From the NCBI RefSeq assembly GCF_963678635.1, contig NC_087064.1, forward strand, positions 10,827,671-10,887,670: a stretch of DNA of 60,000 bases, written 5' to 3'. Under the pieces are notes generated by a model, which was not told where the DNA came from, searched no databases, and was given only the letters and a program-made list of their open reading frames with translations. Both the position numbers and the translations under genes were made by a program. Shown here one piece after another: positions 30,601-42,874 of the stretch. Positions within the stretch are counted from its first letter, which is position 1. The number at the start of each line of letters is the position of its first letter. Source of the DNA: Symsagittifera roscoffensis (taxonomy: Eukaryota > Xenacoelomorpha > Acoela > Convolutidae).

Positions 30601-31340
30601 TCTGTTTAATCCTTCATGAAACCTTGTATCCGCCCTGTTTTGAGCTTTGCTAAGCTATGCTTTACTTTTCTAGAGTTCCATTTTTTAATTATGTAGATTT
30701 GCGTATAAGATAGACTTCTGGAATTGCTGTTTAAAATTTTTGTTTTAATGTATTAGTGCTCTAGAAAAAACTTACTTGAAATGTTTTCCAGAAAATTTTT
30801 ACGCAAAAAAAAACAAGCAACTTCTTTTTTTTTTCAACTCAGAATGAAGAGGTGTGAACGAAAAAATTAAAATCTTAAGTACTTTCAGCGCTATCTTTTC
30901 TGATAGCCTTATTTGTAAAAAACTGGGCATTAGATGCAGATTTGAGGAAGACTTCTCGGGTTTAATTGCTGGTGCATTAGATACAGACATGTCGTTTTTT
31001 ACAGCGCTTAACGTAAAAACCGACTAAACTCCTTTTTTTATATAAAAGCAGCCAGATGCCTGGTCTGAGCAGTGTTTCAAATTTATTAGGCTATGCCTTT
31101 TTCAAGTTTTGAAGCGGCCAATTTAAAAATCAAAGCGCGCTAGAAAAAGATTTGCGGCCTGGTTATCAAGAAATTTTGCTTCGACGTGTTATTGCATTGA
31201 AAATCGAAGCAGCGAAAGTTTTTTCGTTCTTATAAAGTAAATACCGGTAAAAGTGTCTCAAATTTATCAGGTAAAAAACCAGTGGTGTGATTTTTACATA
31301 ACTTTTTCTACTTAAAACTTCCGACCATTGAAAATGAGAA
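27616..31340. other. Intergenic stretch, no gene seen
   Basis: AT-rich sequence upstream of the PPP1R3 gene. I found no protein-like ORF. A short three-copy repeat of CGAAGAAATTTTTGACAG lies at about 29536-29610. Promoter elements cannot be assigned with confidence. Confidence 0.55.
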
Positions 31341-31349
31341 GAGCTTTTG

Positions 31350-31950
31350 TATTCTGGTGTGTTTTAGTTTTTTTCTTGTTTTCCATGCAAAATCCCGTGC
31401 CACATATAATTACTGGGTTGAGTGATATATCACATTGAAGCTCAACCGGGACTGGGTTGAGTGATATATTATATTTAAGCTTTTTCAATTGTGATTCGAA
31501 CTACCTTAAAACAAAATCAAAAAAGTGTCTCAATGTTGCGAAAAATTGATTTGAAATTTTCGATTTTTTGTCTAATTTCGAGCGTGTGAGCAAGCTTACA
31601 TTAACTTATTTATGCTTTATTTAAGCCTTCAAAATTTAGTGTTACTCAATTGAAGTAGTTTTTGGAGTTTCTAGTTCATCTTAGGAAAACAAAGCTTCAA
31701 ATGTTCGGGAGAAAAATTTGAAAAATTAAAAAATTGTATTTGATTTTTTTTTGATTTTTTTGTTTTTCTTATTTGTCTTTAAAAATTGTTTTCCTTTTTG
31801 CATGTTTAACAATGATCCAAGCTCCAATTTCTCGCTCATGTTCCTTTATCACACCACGCTGAAAAATGACACGATTTTAAAACAATAATTTTGTATTTTT
31901 TAAGACTGGTCTGAACAATCTGTGCGACTTGCACAACAACCGGCAGTCCT
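31350..31950 (+). repeat. Dispersed copy of the 550-620-bp repeat
   Basis: It contains CCATGCAAAATCCCGTGCCAC, GGGTTGAGTGATATAT (twice), and a degenerate core CTGAACAATCTGTGCGACTTGC. It is related to units in the 14.2-17.1 kb array. Confidence 0.6.
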
Positions 31951-32555
31951 TGTTTTGATATGCATCAAGTTTAAATGCCTAAATTTTACTACATAAGAAA
32001 CCAATTTGGGATAGATATAGAAGTTATATAAGCCCTGAGATAGATAAAAAAAAGCTTTTTGAATTTTAGATTATTTAGAGCCTAAGGCTAAAGGACTTCT
32101 ACGATTATGTTTGTTAAGTAAAATGTGCTACATCCTTTTTCACAAGTTGCACTGGAGATTTGCAGTGCATTTGAAGCAAATGACTGAAAGTGTCCCTGCT
32201 GAGATTTTTAAAAACCAAAGCCTCTGAACCCTTAAATTTGTCTTAAATCCTCAGATTATCTTTTTCAGAGGCCTGGTCCAACTAACATTTCAAAATGAGC
32301 TCGCTGACTTTTCTTAAAAACTAAATTTTTGTTGCTGCGCATTACAAGCCGATTTAGTGAAAAGCTCTCAGAATTTTTTTCTTAGTGCTTTAGAAATGAA
32401 TTTATTGGAATAGCTCACTAACTTGAAAAGTTTTAGAAAATCTCAACTTCTTTATTAGAAAACCAGAAACGCGACCTTAAAAAAAACAAGCCAATAGGCT
32501 TAAATCAGGCGAGTCTTACTTTAAAAATGAACTGCACTAAATTGAATGCAGATTT

Positions 32556-33138
32556 TCGAAAAATTAAGTGGATATTTTTTCAAGCTTTTCAAACAATGGA
32601 GGGTCTCAACGAGATCTTTTCTGCTCAAAAACCCGCAAGGTAATTATCTAAGCAGTCAGAACCTCAATAATTATGCCTGTTTTCTTTTCAAGAACTATAG
32701 TTAAGTTTGCAGCGAAATAGAAGCATCTTTGCAAAAAACTTTTACTTCTACCGAAACTTTTTAAAAATATTTTTATGCATCAATAGTATCATTGAAGTTC
32801 ATCTGAGGATTTTTCATCTTTCAAATTTTAAAATTTAAGGTTTTTTTAGCTGAGAAGCTAAAATTTTCCCAAAAAAAAACTTTTTTTTGCAGCTTAACTT
32901 AGACATGAATTAAGATGAGCAGCTTTTATTTCAACTGCATTGCACAAGAAGCAAATTTGTGATTGTGGTTTTCCTATTTTTGAATTTAATTGTTGATGCG
33001 TTATTTACAGAGAGGTTGAAAACTAAAAAACTAGCTCTAGAAACCACTAAAATTAAAATTTGTTTTTTTTTTCAGTAAAACAAGTACAAGCTTTAATAGA
33101 AGAGATTTTCATATAAGATAAGGTATTCATATTCTTGT
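32556..33138 (+). repeat. Tandem duplication, unit 1 (about 583 bp)
   Basis: It matches 33139 to about 33700: AAATTAAGTGGAT, AAACAATGGAG, TTATCTAAGCAGTCAGAA, GTGATTGTGGTTTTCC and GATGCGTTATTTACAGA occur in the same order in both units. Divergence is substantial. No coding potential was seen. Confidence 0.7.
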
Positions 33139-33700
33139 AGCGAAAGAAAAATAAGTGGATGTTTTCCCCATGCTTTTTAAACAATGGAGTTTCTCTCCAT
33201 GAAATCTTTTCAGCCCAAAAATCCGCAAACAATTACCTAAGCAGTTAGAATCTAAACAATTATGACTGTTTTTTTTTCAAGAGCTATACTTTAAACTGCA
33301 GCGACTTAGAAGCAGCTTTGCAAAATCTTTTTTGGGAATTTTTCTCGCTCTTCAATGCATCAATAGTATCTTTTAAAAGTATAAAAGGATCTGAGAAACA
33401 TGTTCCCAAAAAAAACAATATTTTCCTTCAGCTGAACTCAAACATGTTTTTAAGTAAACAGCCTTAAATTAAAATGCATTGCACTAGAAGCAAAATTGTG
33501 ATTGTGGTTTTCCAGTTTTTGAATTCAATTCATGATGCGTTATTTACAGATAGTTTGAAAACAAAAAAAAAAACAAGTTTTAAAGCCGCTCAAATTTAAT
33601 ACTTTATAATACTTTGTTAATTCAATAAAGCAGATACAAGCTTTAATTTAAAAGGTTTTCGTATAAGATTAACAATTACTTTTCAAGAGGTCAATTTGTA
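33139..33700 (+). repeat. Tandem duplication, unit 2
   Basis: Second copy of the 583-bp unit; the order of blocks is the same as in the first unit. Confidence 0.7.
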
Positions 33701-35720
33701 AGTTACAGCGCTTTTAAAGCAAAATTGAGGCATTTTTTTTTTAGAATTTTTGTGTAATTGCAAGACAAACAGAATAATTGAATTGTTTTCCATAGTTTTA
33801 TTTACGTAAAAACTTATTCAATACCCTCAATTTTTCAGCTAAGCATTCAGAAATTCAAACAAAAAGCAAAAACTTAAAAATTAATCGGCTATGCCTGCTA
33901 ATAAATTTGTTGACTGTCATGTTGCAATGCAATGATGTTTTTGGTATTTTCACCAAAAAGATTTGCTGAATTGATGTCAGAGGGTTTATAGGTGAAAAAT
34001 GTATCGAAATTAATTTGTTCTGACAGAAACCCGATCAGAAAATTTAAACGCAATTCATTCAGCTCAAAGTTGTTTTCAAGATAAATTGGCTGACTGGGAG
34101 CTGCAAAATCATAAAAAAAATTTTTTTCTTTCGATTCCAGTGTTTTGCTTTAGAAACAAAATGACAAAATCGCTTTGATCCCATTTTGTTTTACAAAACC
34201 ACACAAAAATATTTAATTTGTATTCTGCGGATTTTGTAAGCAGACCCCGGATTTAAATTAAATAACTATTTTTTGTAGCTGACAAAGTATTTCTGAGAAC
34301 TTGAATGAAAAAAACTAATTAGAGAGATGCGCTTCTGATGAAACTTTTAAAAAAACTAACAATTTTTGAAAAACTAAACCCAAACTTTGACGTTCTTACT
34401 AAAGCCTGGGGTTGATTAGATGCTATAAATTACAAAACTAATTTTTCGAAAATTTAACGGTAAATGGAAAACTGAGGTTTCTTTCTGACTCGTCACCTTT
34501 GTGTCTTTTTAATTATTCTGCCCAAAATCAAAAATTTAACAGCTTGAATTGAAAATTTTTGACTCAATCCGATTGGCTAGAATAAACCAATCAAGTTTCA
34601 GCACCAACTCAAATGGTTTGCTCAAATTTTAGGTTGATTTTGTTTAAGCTTAACCGGCAAAAAAATCGAATGTTTTGTAAACGATTCTTTTTTTTTCCCA
34701 GACCAGCAAAAAACACAAAAAAAAACTCCACGAAAAAAATAACCACCTTCACATCTGCTCAAATTTCGGCCTTGTTTGAGTTCGGCTAAACAAGAAAGTG
34801 ATCGCAAATGTATTAAACAAAGCAATCGGTGCGATCAATGTTTTGTTCTCTGTATTTATACATTAAACATAGCAAAATTGCAATATTGAGAAATTTGGGC
34901 TGATTAAGTAAAAAGACCTCTAGAATTTTGTACAGAAAGTTTGTTGAAAATGACTTTTTTTTGCCTTTAATACAGCATCTTTTTTTATAAAAACGGAAGT
35001 CTTAATCAAATTTTCTTCAAATAATTTCCGGGGCCCGCTGCGAAACATTTAGCCGAAATCTTAATAAATAAATCTAACTTTGCTAAGAACTAATTTAAAA
35101 GAGCATGTTTTTTTCTAATTTTTAAATTGAAGCGCTTTTGTGGTTTGAAACTGCAGCTTTAGTCTGCCGGGTTTGTATCTGTACATCTGCACCAAATTTA
35201 TTAAATATTTTCAAAAATCTCAAGATTAATTGTTACGTTGTAACTCAAGCGCTAGTTTTAAATAAATTTTTTAAATTTAATTTCGCAAAAAAAAACGTGT
35301 AAGGAGTAGCCTAGGTAGTCTGCGTGCTTTTTTCTATCAGTTAGGCGTTTTGCACACAATTTTTACCAGTAAAAAGGATAGCCATTTGTTGTGCATGTTT
35401 CATAATACAACAATTGAAAATCAAAAATTCAAAAAACACGAAAATTTAGTATAAACTCAAAAAATAGTTTCAAACTTTCAAGTTTTTTTTGTGTTTTGCG
35501 CTAGAATATCTGTTCGCTGCAATTTTTTTGTGTTGTTTTTTGCTGACAAGAATAATCGACTTTTGAAAAAAAGTTCTGTCAAGTGAGAGAATATTAGGTG
35601 ATTTGATATGAAAATTGAAATACAATTAATCTGAGGACTGAGAGACAGTTGTTTGAATGATTTTTTAGAATTTTTTTTAATTCAGGTTCGAACGGCTAAA
35701 ATACGGTTCCAATTTTGAAA
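33700..35720. other. AT-rich stretch, no gene seen
   Basis: No supported ORF or RNA. A CCAAT-type palindrome (GATTGGCTAGAATAAACCAATC) near 34570 resembles that near 5065-5085, including neighbouring GCCCAAAATCAA, so a diverged dispersed repeat is likely. Confidence 0.5.
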
Positions 35721-35992
35721 ACTTACAAGGTTTACCTGTTTACTTGCTTATGAGCTATTGGTTCGAATTTGGGATAAAAGACATAAACTGCAAGATTCTT
35801 CTGACCATTTCGTGAAGTGAGCGTAAAAATAATTGAAAGTGGTTTTAGTGGGTTGTTAAAACGAATAGTTTTTCTATAAACTTACCCTTGAACGAAGATT
35901 ACTTTTGAGGGGGGTGTAAAAAAGAGCCAGTTGCTATTTCCCATAAAATACGCTTGAACAAAAATCAATCAAAAACATTCAAAGATGATATA

Positions 35993-36715
35993 CAGTGCTG
36001 ATCTAAATTATCCGGACGAAACGAACAAAACTTGAATTTTCAAACGCGTTTTTCTCAAATTGGGTTAAAATTAGACAAAAAGTGAAGAAGACAAAAGTTG
36101 CTAAGAATTTCACCAGAATTAATATGATGCCATTTTTTCTCCGAAATTCTCAACAAATTTTTTACCCCAAAAATGGGTCATTTTGACTTTTTTCAATTAA
36201 TCAAGAATTACGCTGAAACTACTTTGTTAATTGATATGAAATTTATATCACAGGAAACCTCTTACGCAGTTCAACAAAGTTTAGGAAGGGGTTAATTCTC
36301 CAAAAACCAGTATAAATGAAAAAAATTTCACTTGATAGTCAATAAATGTGATTTTTACTATATAAAACCCAGAATCTCTGTTTAAAAATAAATTTGCGCA
36401 AATTTTTGGAGATTTAACCCTTCTTAAACTTTGTTGAACTGCGTAAGAGGCTTCCTGTGATATAATTTTCATATCAATTATCAAGGTAGTTTCAACGTAA
36501 TTCTTGATTAATTGAAAAAAGTCAAAATTACCCATTTTTGGGGTAAAATTTTTGTTGAGAATTTCGGAGAAAAAATGGCACCATATTAATTTTGAGGAAA
36601 TTCTAAGCAATTTTTGTTCTATGCACTTTTTGTCTAATCTAAACCCAATTTGCGAAAAACGCGTTTGAAAATTCAAGTTTTGTTCGTTTTGTCCGGATAA
36701 TTTAAATCAGCACTG
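35993..36715. mobile_element. Tc1/mariner-like palindromic MITE (copy A)
   Basis: The ends CAGTGCTGATCTAAATTATC and its inverted partner (GATAATTTAAATCAGCACTG) are flanked by TA on both sides (35991-35992 and 36716-36717). CAGTG and ATTATCCGGACG are typical of Tc1/mariner ends. The arms are about 310-350 bp with a loop near 36305-36395. An open frame of 131 codons on the minus strand spans the arm and loop but shows no transposase motif. Confidence 0.85.
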
Positions 36716-37413
36716 TAGTTCTTCTTCTTGTAATTCATCATTAGTCTAAAATTTATGCTTTGTGTTTTGCTTCAAATTTGAGCTTACAATTTTCAAAGGA
36801 CGAGAAGTTTGAACAAGAAATGATAACTTTGAATAAATAAAAATTTATAATTTTTCCAATTATTTTTCCCTAAAGTTAAGAAGCAACATTAGGTTACGTG
36901 TAATTTTTTATGAAATATCAAAGCAACAACGGCTCTAATGTTCTGTTTGCTTTTCTGTCGCTTTATAAGTGTAGCTGTGTGTTGAGGGTGGCTGACTTTT
37001 TGTCTCTTGACCCTTCAAAACCTTCACTACCCGAGACAGACGCTCTTTTGTTGTTGCTCGGGGTACCCAGAGGGTGCGAAATATTTTAACTTTGGTGGTG
37101 GCACAAATACACGTCCAATGAGATTGATTTCCAATGATTACACATCCAATAGTAGTTTTCAGTAGTTATTTGAATAACAAAAAATTTGTCGCGGAATTGA
37201 GAAAACATTTGCTGATTATTTTCCCTGTTCAGAGTAAATAATCTATCGCTGGCATGTTTAGAGAAAGGTTTGTCTTCAGTACTGGAATTGAGGAATCGCC
37301 TCGCCACTCAACGATTTAAACTCTTAACCCTTTGTGATTCAACCTTTTGCATTTCAACAAGGCGCTATCGAATGGGACAAAATTGACCCGAGTCGAGATT
37401 TTTCACCTAATTT

Positions 37414-37730
37414 GAAGCACGATTTGAGCGGTTTGAGCGGTTTTTTGACAATTATGCTCAAAATCTTGCTTCAAAATTAGCGGCTTGAGCGGTTTTTGGA
37501 CGATTTATCTGAAAAAACCGCTCAAAATCCGCGCAAGATTTGAGCGGTTTTTGAGCGGCTTTTCTTGATAAACCACTCAAAAAGCTCTCAAATCTTGCGC
37601 GGTTTTTAAGCGGTTTGTTTTAGATAAGCAGCTCAAAAACCGCTCAAACCGCTCATTTTGAAGCAAGATTTTGAGCGCAATCGTCTAAAAAAACCGCTCA
37701 AACCTCTCAAATTTTGCTTCAAATTGCTTC
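37414..37730. repeat. GAGCGG/CCGCTC palindrome (copy A)
   Basis: A nearly loopless palindrome of about 317 bp centred near 37570. Within it, GAGCGG occurs five times and CCGCTC four times, mostly inside TTTGAGCGGTTT or its complement, together with AAGATTTGAG and TTGAAGCAAGATT blocks. Each arm therefore contains smaller hairpins. No coding capacity and no recognised family. Confidence 0.85.
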
Positions 37731-37755
37731 ACTGATTTAAATTTTAGTGCACTAG

Positions 37756-37920
37756 AGTTTTTTTGGAGTAACCCGACGATTGATAACAATCGAAATTGGG
37801 AGGGAGGAATGGTCGGAAAGGTTCCAGCTACCAATCATAGGAAAAAATGCAGTCCACATCGAAGATGTTACAAGCCGAGCAGTTAGAGATGAGCTGATAT
37901 ACTTAATAATCGAACAGTGA
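37756..37920 (+). pseudogene. Unassigned retroelement ORF fragment (unit A)
   Basis: A 54-codon frame with protein-like composition (REEWSERFQLPIIGKNAVHI) ends at TGA. A basic segment (SGRKRRRKQASHP) follows in another frame near 37960-38010. The position just upstream of RT fragments suggests a gag- or protease-side remnant, but I recognise no motif. The equivalent in unit B is 42400-42560. Confidence 0.35.
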
Positions 37921-38239
37921 GAAATGAATTCTTTCTTTCTTTCTTTAATCGAGCTAATATAAGCGGTCGAGGACCTAACCCGTCGGGCCGCAAAAGAAGA
38001 AGGAAACAAGCAAGCCATCCTTAACTAAACCAAAGAGTGGAGACAATGCAAAAAATGAATTACAGAAAGGAGACAACAATAAAAACTCAATCTTCAACTG
38101 TATTGAGCCCAAGGAAAAGAAGGACAAAATGTCTTACATGTAAACACTCCGGTGAAAAAGTTTTAGAAATCAATTTTGCAGAACTCTGGTTACTGAAGAC
38201 TACCGTTACGAAAACATCAAAACTAATCTACGCACTATG

Positions 38240-38425
38240 TAAGTTTTTTTTGGGATGCAGGGCATCTACAAAATGCTAAGACAAAATTGTTCTGAGCGTC
38301 CGGAAGCTTGCTTAATCTCTCCAATTGTCATCACGGAGAATACTGACAGCACAAAAATAATGGCTTTGAATTTCAAGATTCTAAATACACAAATAATTGC
38401 GAACAGTATGAAATGTTTATCATAA
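38240..38425 (+). pseudogene. Ty3/gypsy-type reverse transcriptase fragment, N-terminal part (unit A)
   Basis: The reading ISPIVITENTDSTKIMALNF followed by LNTQII matches the RT fingers motif SPIVxxxKKDGSxRxxxDxRxLNxxTI of Ty3/gypsy pol. The frame closes at TAA 38423-38425, so it is not intact. Confidence 0.6.
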
Positions 38426-38469
38426 TCAAATCAATCGTTATTGTCTCTTTGACAATCAGCGGCCATGAA

Positions 38470-38720
38470 GAAAAAATAAAAACTGGTTTTCTTCAATTGA
38501 TTTAGAATATGATTTTGATCAGATACTCTCATCGGAAAAAAAGAAAAAAAATCAATGTTATTTGAATATAGTAGGAGGCGGTTTTACCGGCTTGTAGAGA
38601 TTTGAAACAAATTTTTACGGCTTGCAATTTATGCCAAATGAGTTCCAGAGGGCTAAGGACACACTAACCGGAAAAAACTACCTTATCTACAATTATTTGG
38701 GAATTGATGCAGAAGAGTAA
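38470..38720 (+). pseudogene. Ty3/gypsy-type reverse transcriptase fragment, palm part (unit A)
   Basis: FSSIDLEYDFDQILLSE and the FYGLQFMPNEFQRA block match the RT palm (LDLxxxYxQ and FGLxxxPxxFQ). An in-frame TAG at 38594-38596 interrupts it. The catalytic YxDD position is occupied by a non-canonical segment. It is dead as a polymerase. Confidence 0.65.
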
Positions 38721-38871
38721 GCAAGTTAACTGACAAACTTCACATCAAGTAGCATTTGAGAAAATCAAAGAAGAAATCAGCAACACAGTAGCCAATCACC
38801 ATTGTAATATAAACTAAGAATGAGGGTGAAATATGCACATCAGATTTTGTTTTCTGAGCTTCCTTAACAAC

Positions 38872-39240
38872 AAGACCATGGGGATAATTGGAGGACGTTA
38901 GTTACAATAAAAATTGAACCAACTCGAAATTCTGGGACTAGTTTGGAAATGGGATTATTTCAAACCCACCTACTTTTCAACTTTTTTAATCCTCAAAGGT
39001 CACAGTTTTTAATTGGGGCTCTAACAGACGGTAAGTTCACTGATACAGCACAATCTTGTCTAAACTATTGAGTTGTCAAATTTTTGTTTTTGATATTACA
39101 GTTTAACATCAATTAACGGTCAAAAACATGCGTTCTGTCGAGTATTTGGCAACTCAACCAACGGTGGATCCACTGCTATAGGACGACAAAAATTTGTCAT
39201 TGCGTCTGTAAACCACACTAGTGTGTTAATCGGTTAGGAA
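38872..39240 (+). pseudogene. Unassigned pol-region ORF fragments (unit A)
   Basis: Two short frames, one with MGLFQTHLLFNFFNPQRSQ and one with RVFGNSTNGG and KFVIASV, recur in unit B (43515-43880) and in the diverged third unit. The position between RT and integrase fits RNase H or N-terminal integrase remnants, but no motif is decisive. Confidence 0.35.
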
Positions 39241-39300
39241 ACAAAATGATGAGTTTTTGCTCTAAAGTACAAGAAAAATTTTCCCAAGACGCAGAATTGT

Positions 39301-39760
39301 GAGAGCACATAAATTCGGGTTTGATCAAAGGAGTAATTAAAATGGTCAAGAAATGGTTATTGATAACGGTTCAAAAACTTCAAAGCAAACTTTGAAACTA
39401 GCGTTGATTAAATGCTGAAAATGCCTAAGAACACTAATCCAACAATCAGTAATTTGCTCGCCTTTAATAGAACGCTAAACACTATGTGACACAACTCAGT
39501 CTGTTTTTCTTCACCAAACAAAATAGTTTGGACAAAATTTTTGATACGTCTAGATATAAATAGAAAGCTTATGTGCCGAGAGAGGAGACCACACTGGGAC
39601 GCTCCGAATCATCTGAAGCTCCGGATCATCATATAGCTACTGCCAAAAAAATCATGCAAATTAGATCGGGCTCTCCGTTCTAAGTTATTGTTTTATTTAG
39701 ATCAGAAGAGAGAAAATCACTAGAACTTGCCAACCCAAGTTTGAAAGCCCTTAGATGTAA
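39301..39760 (+). pseudogene. Ty3/gypsy-type integrase C-terminal-half fragment (unit A)
   Basis: SGLIKGVIKMVKKW corresponds to the integrase SNGLxERxVxxxK motif. After a frameshift, PKNTNPTISNLLAFNRTLNT matches the RNTPxxxxxxSPxxLLxGRxLRT block. The DD catalytic part is absent. Several frameshifts and stops make it a pseudogene. Confidence 0.55.
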
Positions 39761-40622
39761 ACCTATTATTTAAAGAAACAAAAACAAAGAGAAAATCAAA
39801 AAATCAAGCCCAATCAGAAAATTGAATGAAGGACAACCCATAAAATTTTATGCGAACGGACCAAGAGCTATCAAAACTTGGCGAGGGTTGTAGATTTCGA
39901 AAGCTCGAGAACGACTCAGAAAAAAAAATAAATAAACAGGCAATTTTCGAAGAGGAAAAAAGAACGCTGCTATAAAAGCAACTCACATAAAGTTTTGTTA
40001 TGGGACAGAAAGAGGAGCGGAGACGTTTACACAAACCTCTTGGTACAGACAATGTGGACAATCCTTCGGGACAAACCAAGTGATTCCATAAACCAAAGAG
40101 TGGAGACAATACAAAAAAATGAATTGCAGATAGGAGAAATCAATAAAAACTCAATCTTCGACTGTATTTGAGCCCGGAGAAAAGAAGGCCAAAATGGCTT
40201 GCATGTAAACATCCCAGTGAAAAAATTTTAGATATCATTTTTGCAGAACTCTGGTTACTGAAGACTACCGTTACGAAAACATCAAAACTAATCTACGCAC
40301 TATGTAAGTTTTTTTGGGATGCAGGGCATCTACGAAATGCTAAGACCAAAACTGACAAGGTTTACCTGTTTACTTGCTTATGAGCTATTGGTTCGAATTT
40401 GGGATAAAAGACATAAATTGCAAGATTCTTCTGACCATTTCGTGAAGTGAGCGTAAAAATTATTGAAAGGGGTTTTAGTGGGGTGTTAAAACGAATAGTT
40501 TTTCTATAAACATACCCTTGAACGAAGATTACTTTTGATGGGGGTGTAAAAAAGAGCCACTTGCTATTTCCCATAAAATACGCTCGAACAAAAATCAATC
40601 AAAAACATTCAAAGATGATATA

Positions 40623-41357
40623 CAGTGCTGATCTAAATTATCCGGACGAAACGAACAAAACTTGAATTTTCAAACGCGTTTTTCTCAAATTGGGTTAAGA
40701 TTATGCAAAAAGTGAAGAGGACAAAAGTTGCTTAGAATTTCACCAGAATTAATATGGTGCCATTTTTTCTCCGAAATTCTCAACAAATTTTTTACCCCAA
40801 AAATGGGTCATTTTGACTTTTTTCAATTAATCAAGAATTACGCTGAAATTATTTTGTTAATTGATATGAAATTTATATCACAGGAAACCTCTTACGCAGT
40901 TCAACAAAGTTTAAGAAGGGGTTAATTCTCCAAAAACCAGTATAAATGAAAAAAATTTTCACTTGATAGTCAATAAATGTGATTTTTACTATATAAAACC
41001 CAGAATCTCTGTTTAAAAATAAATTTTAAACAATTTGCGCAAATTTTTGGAGATTTAACCCTTCTTAAACTTTGTTGAACTGCGTAAGAGGCTTCCTGTG
41101 ATATAATTTTCATATCAATTATCAAGGTAGTTTCAGCGTAATTCTTGATTAATTGAAAAAAGTCAAAATGACCCCATTTTTGGGGTAAAATTTTTGTTGA
41201 GAATTTCGGAGAAAAAATGGCACCATATTAATTTTGAGGAAATTCTAAGCAATTTTTGTTCTATTCACTTTTTGTCTAATCTAAACCAAATTTGAGAAAA
41301 ACCCGTTTGAAAATTCAAGTTTTGTTCGTTTTGTCCGGATAATTTAAATCAGCACTA
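40623..41357. mobile_element. Tc1/mariner-like palindromic MITE (copy B)
   Basis: Duplicated copy of 35993-36715 at the equivalent place. The right terminal base is changed (CAGCACTA), with flanking TA retained. Confidence 0.82.
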
Positions 41358-42053
41358 TAGTTCTTCTTCTTGTAATTCATCATTAGTCTAAAATTTATGC
41401 TTTGTGTTTTGCATCAAATTTGAGCTTACAATTTTCAAAGGACGAGAAGTTTGAACAAGAAATGATAACTTTGAATAAATAAAAATTTATATATTTTTTT
41501 TCCAATTATTTTTCCCTAAAGTTAAGAAGCAACATTAGGTTACGTGTAATTTTTATGAAATATCAAAGCAACAAAGGCTTTAATGTTCTGTTTGCTTTTC
41601 TGTCGCTTTATAAGTGTAGCTGTGTGTTGAGGGTGGCTGACCCTTTGTCTCTTGACCCTTCAAAACCTTCACTAACCGAGACAGACGCTCTTTTGTTGTT
41701 GCTCGGGGTACCCAGAGGGTGCGAAATATTTTGACTTTGGTGTTGGCACAAATACACGTCCAATGAGATTGATTTCCAATGATTACACATCCAATGCTTT
41801 TTCAGTAGTTATTTGAATAACAAAAAATTTGTCGCGGAATTGAGAAAACATTTGCTGATTATTTTCCCTGTTCAGAGTAAATAATCTATCGCTGGCATGT
41901 TTAGAGAAAGTGTTGTCTTCAGTACTGGAATTGCGGAATCGCCTCGCCACTCAACGATTTAAACTCTTAACCCTTTGTGATTCAACCTTTTGCATTTCAA
42001 CAAGGCGCTATCGAATGGGACAAAATTGACCCGAGTCGAGATTTTTCACCTAA

Positions 42054-42373
42054 TTTGAAGCACGATTTGAGCGGTTTGAGCGGTTTTTTGACAATTATGC
42101 TCAAAATCTTGCTTCAAAATTAGCGGCTTGAGCGGTTTTTGGACGATTTATCTGAAAAAACCGCTCAAAATCCGCGCAAGATTTGAGCGGTTTTTGAGCG
42201 GCTTTTCTTGATAAACCACTCAAAAAGCTCTCAAATCTTGCGCGGTTTTTAAGCGGTTTGTTTTAGATAAGCAGCTCAAAAACCGCTCAAACCGCTCATT
42301 TTGAAGCAAGATTTTGAGCGCAATCGTCTAAAAAAACCGCTCAAACCTCTCAAATTTTGCTTCAAATTGCTTC
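42054..42373. repeat. GAGCGG/CCGCTC palindrome (copy B)
   Basis: Essentially identical to 37414-37730, in the second tandem unit. Confidence 0.85.
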
Positions 42374-42874
42374 ACTGATTTAAATTTTAGTGCACTAGAA
42401 TTTTTTTGGAGTAACCCGACGATTGATAACAATCAAAATTGGGAGGGAGGAATGGTCGGAAAGGTTCCAGCTACCGATCATAGGAAAAAATGCAGTCCAC
42501 ATCGAAGATGTTACAAGCCGAGCAGTTAGCGATGAGCTGATATACTTAATAATCGAACAGTGAGAAAAAAATTCTTTCTTTCTTTCTTTAATCGAGCTAA
42601 TATAAGCGGTCGAGGACCCAAACCGTCGGGCAGCAAAAAAAGAAAGAAACAAGCAAGCCATCCTCATCTAAACCTAGAGTGGAGACAATGCAAAAAATGA
42701 ATTACAGATAGGAGACATCAATAAAAACTCAATCTTCATCTGTATTTGAGCCCAGGGAAAAGAAAGCCAAAATGTCTTACCTGTAAACACTCCGGTGAAA
42801 AAGTTTTAGAAATCAATTTTGCGCAGAACTCTGGTTACTGAAGACTACCGTTACGAAAACATCAAAACTAATCT

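Larger units (their letters stand above)
35726..40354 (+). repeat. 4.63-kb tandem duplication, unit A (decayed retroelement plus MITEs)
   Basis: It opens ACAAGGTTTACCTGTTTACTTGC and repeats nearly identically from 40355 with an offset near 4630. It contains a Tc1/mariner-like MITE, a GAGCGG palindrome, RT and integrase fragments, and an internal direct repeat of about 250 bp (about 38030-38285 and 40090-40352). Because both units carry the same MITE at the same site, the duplication is younger than that insertion. Confidence 0.85.
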
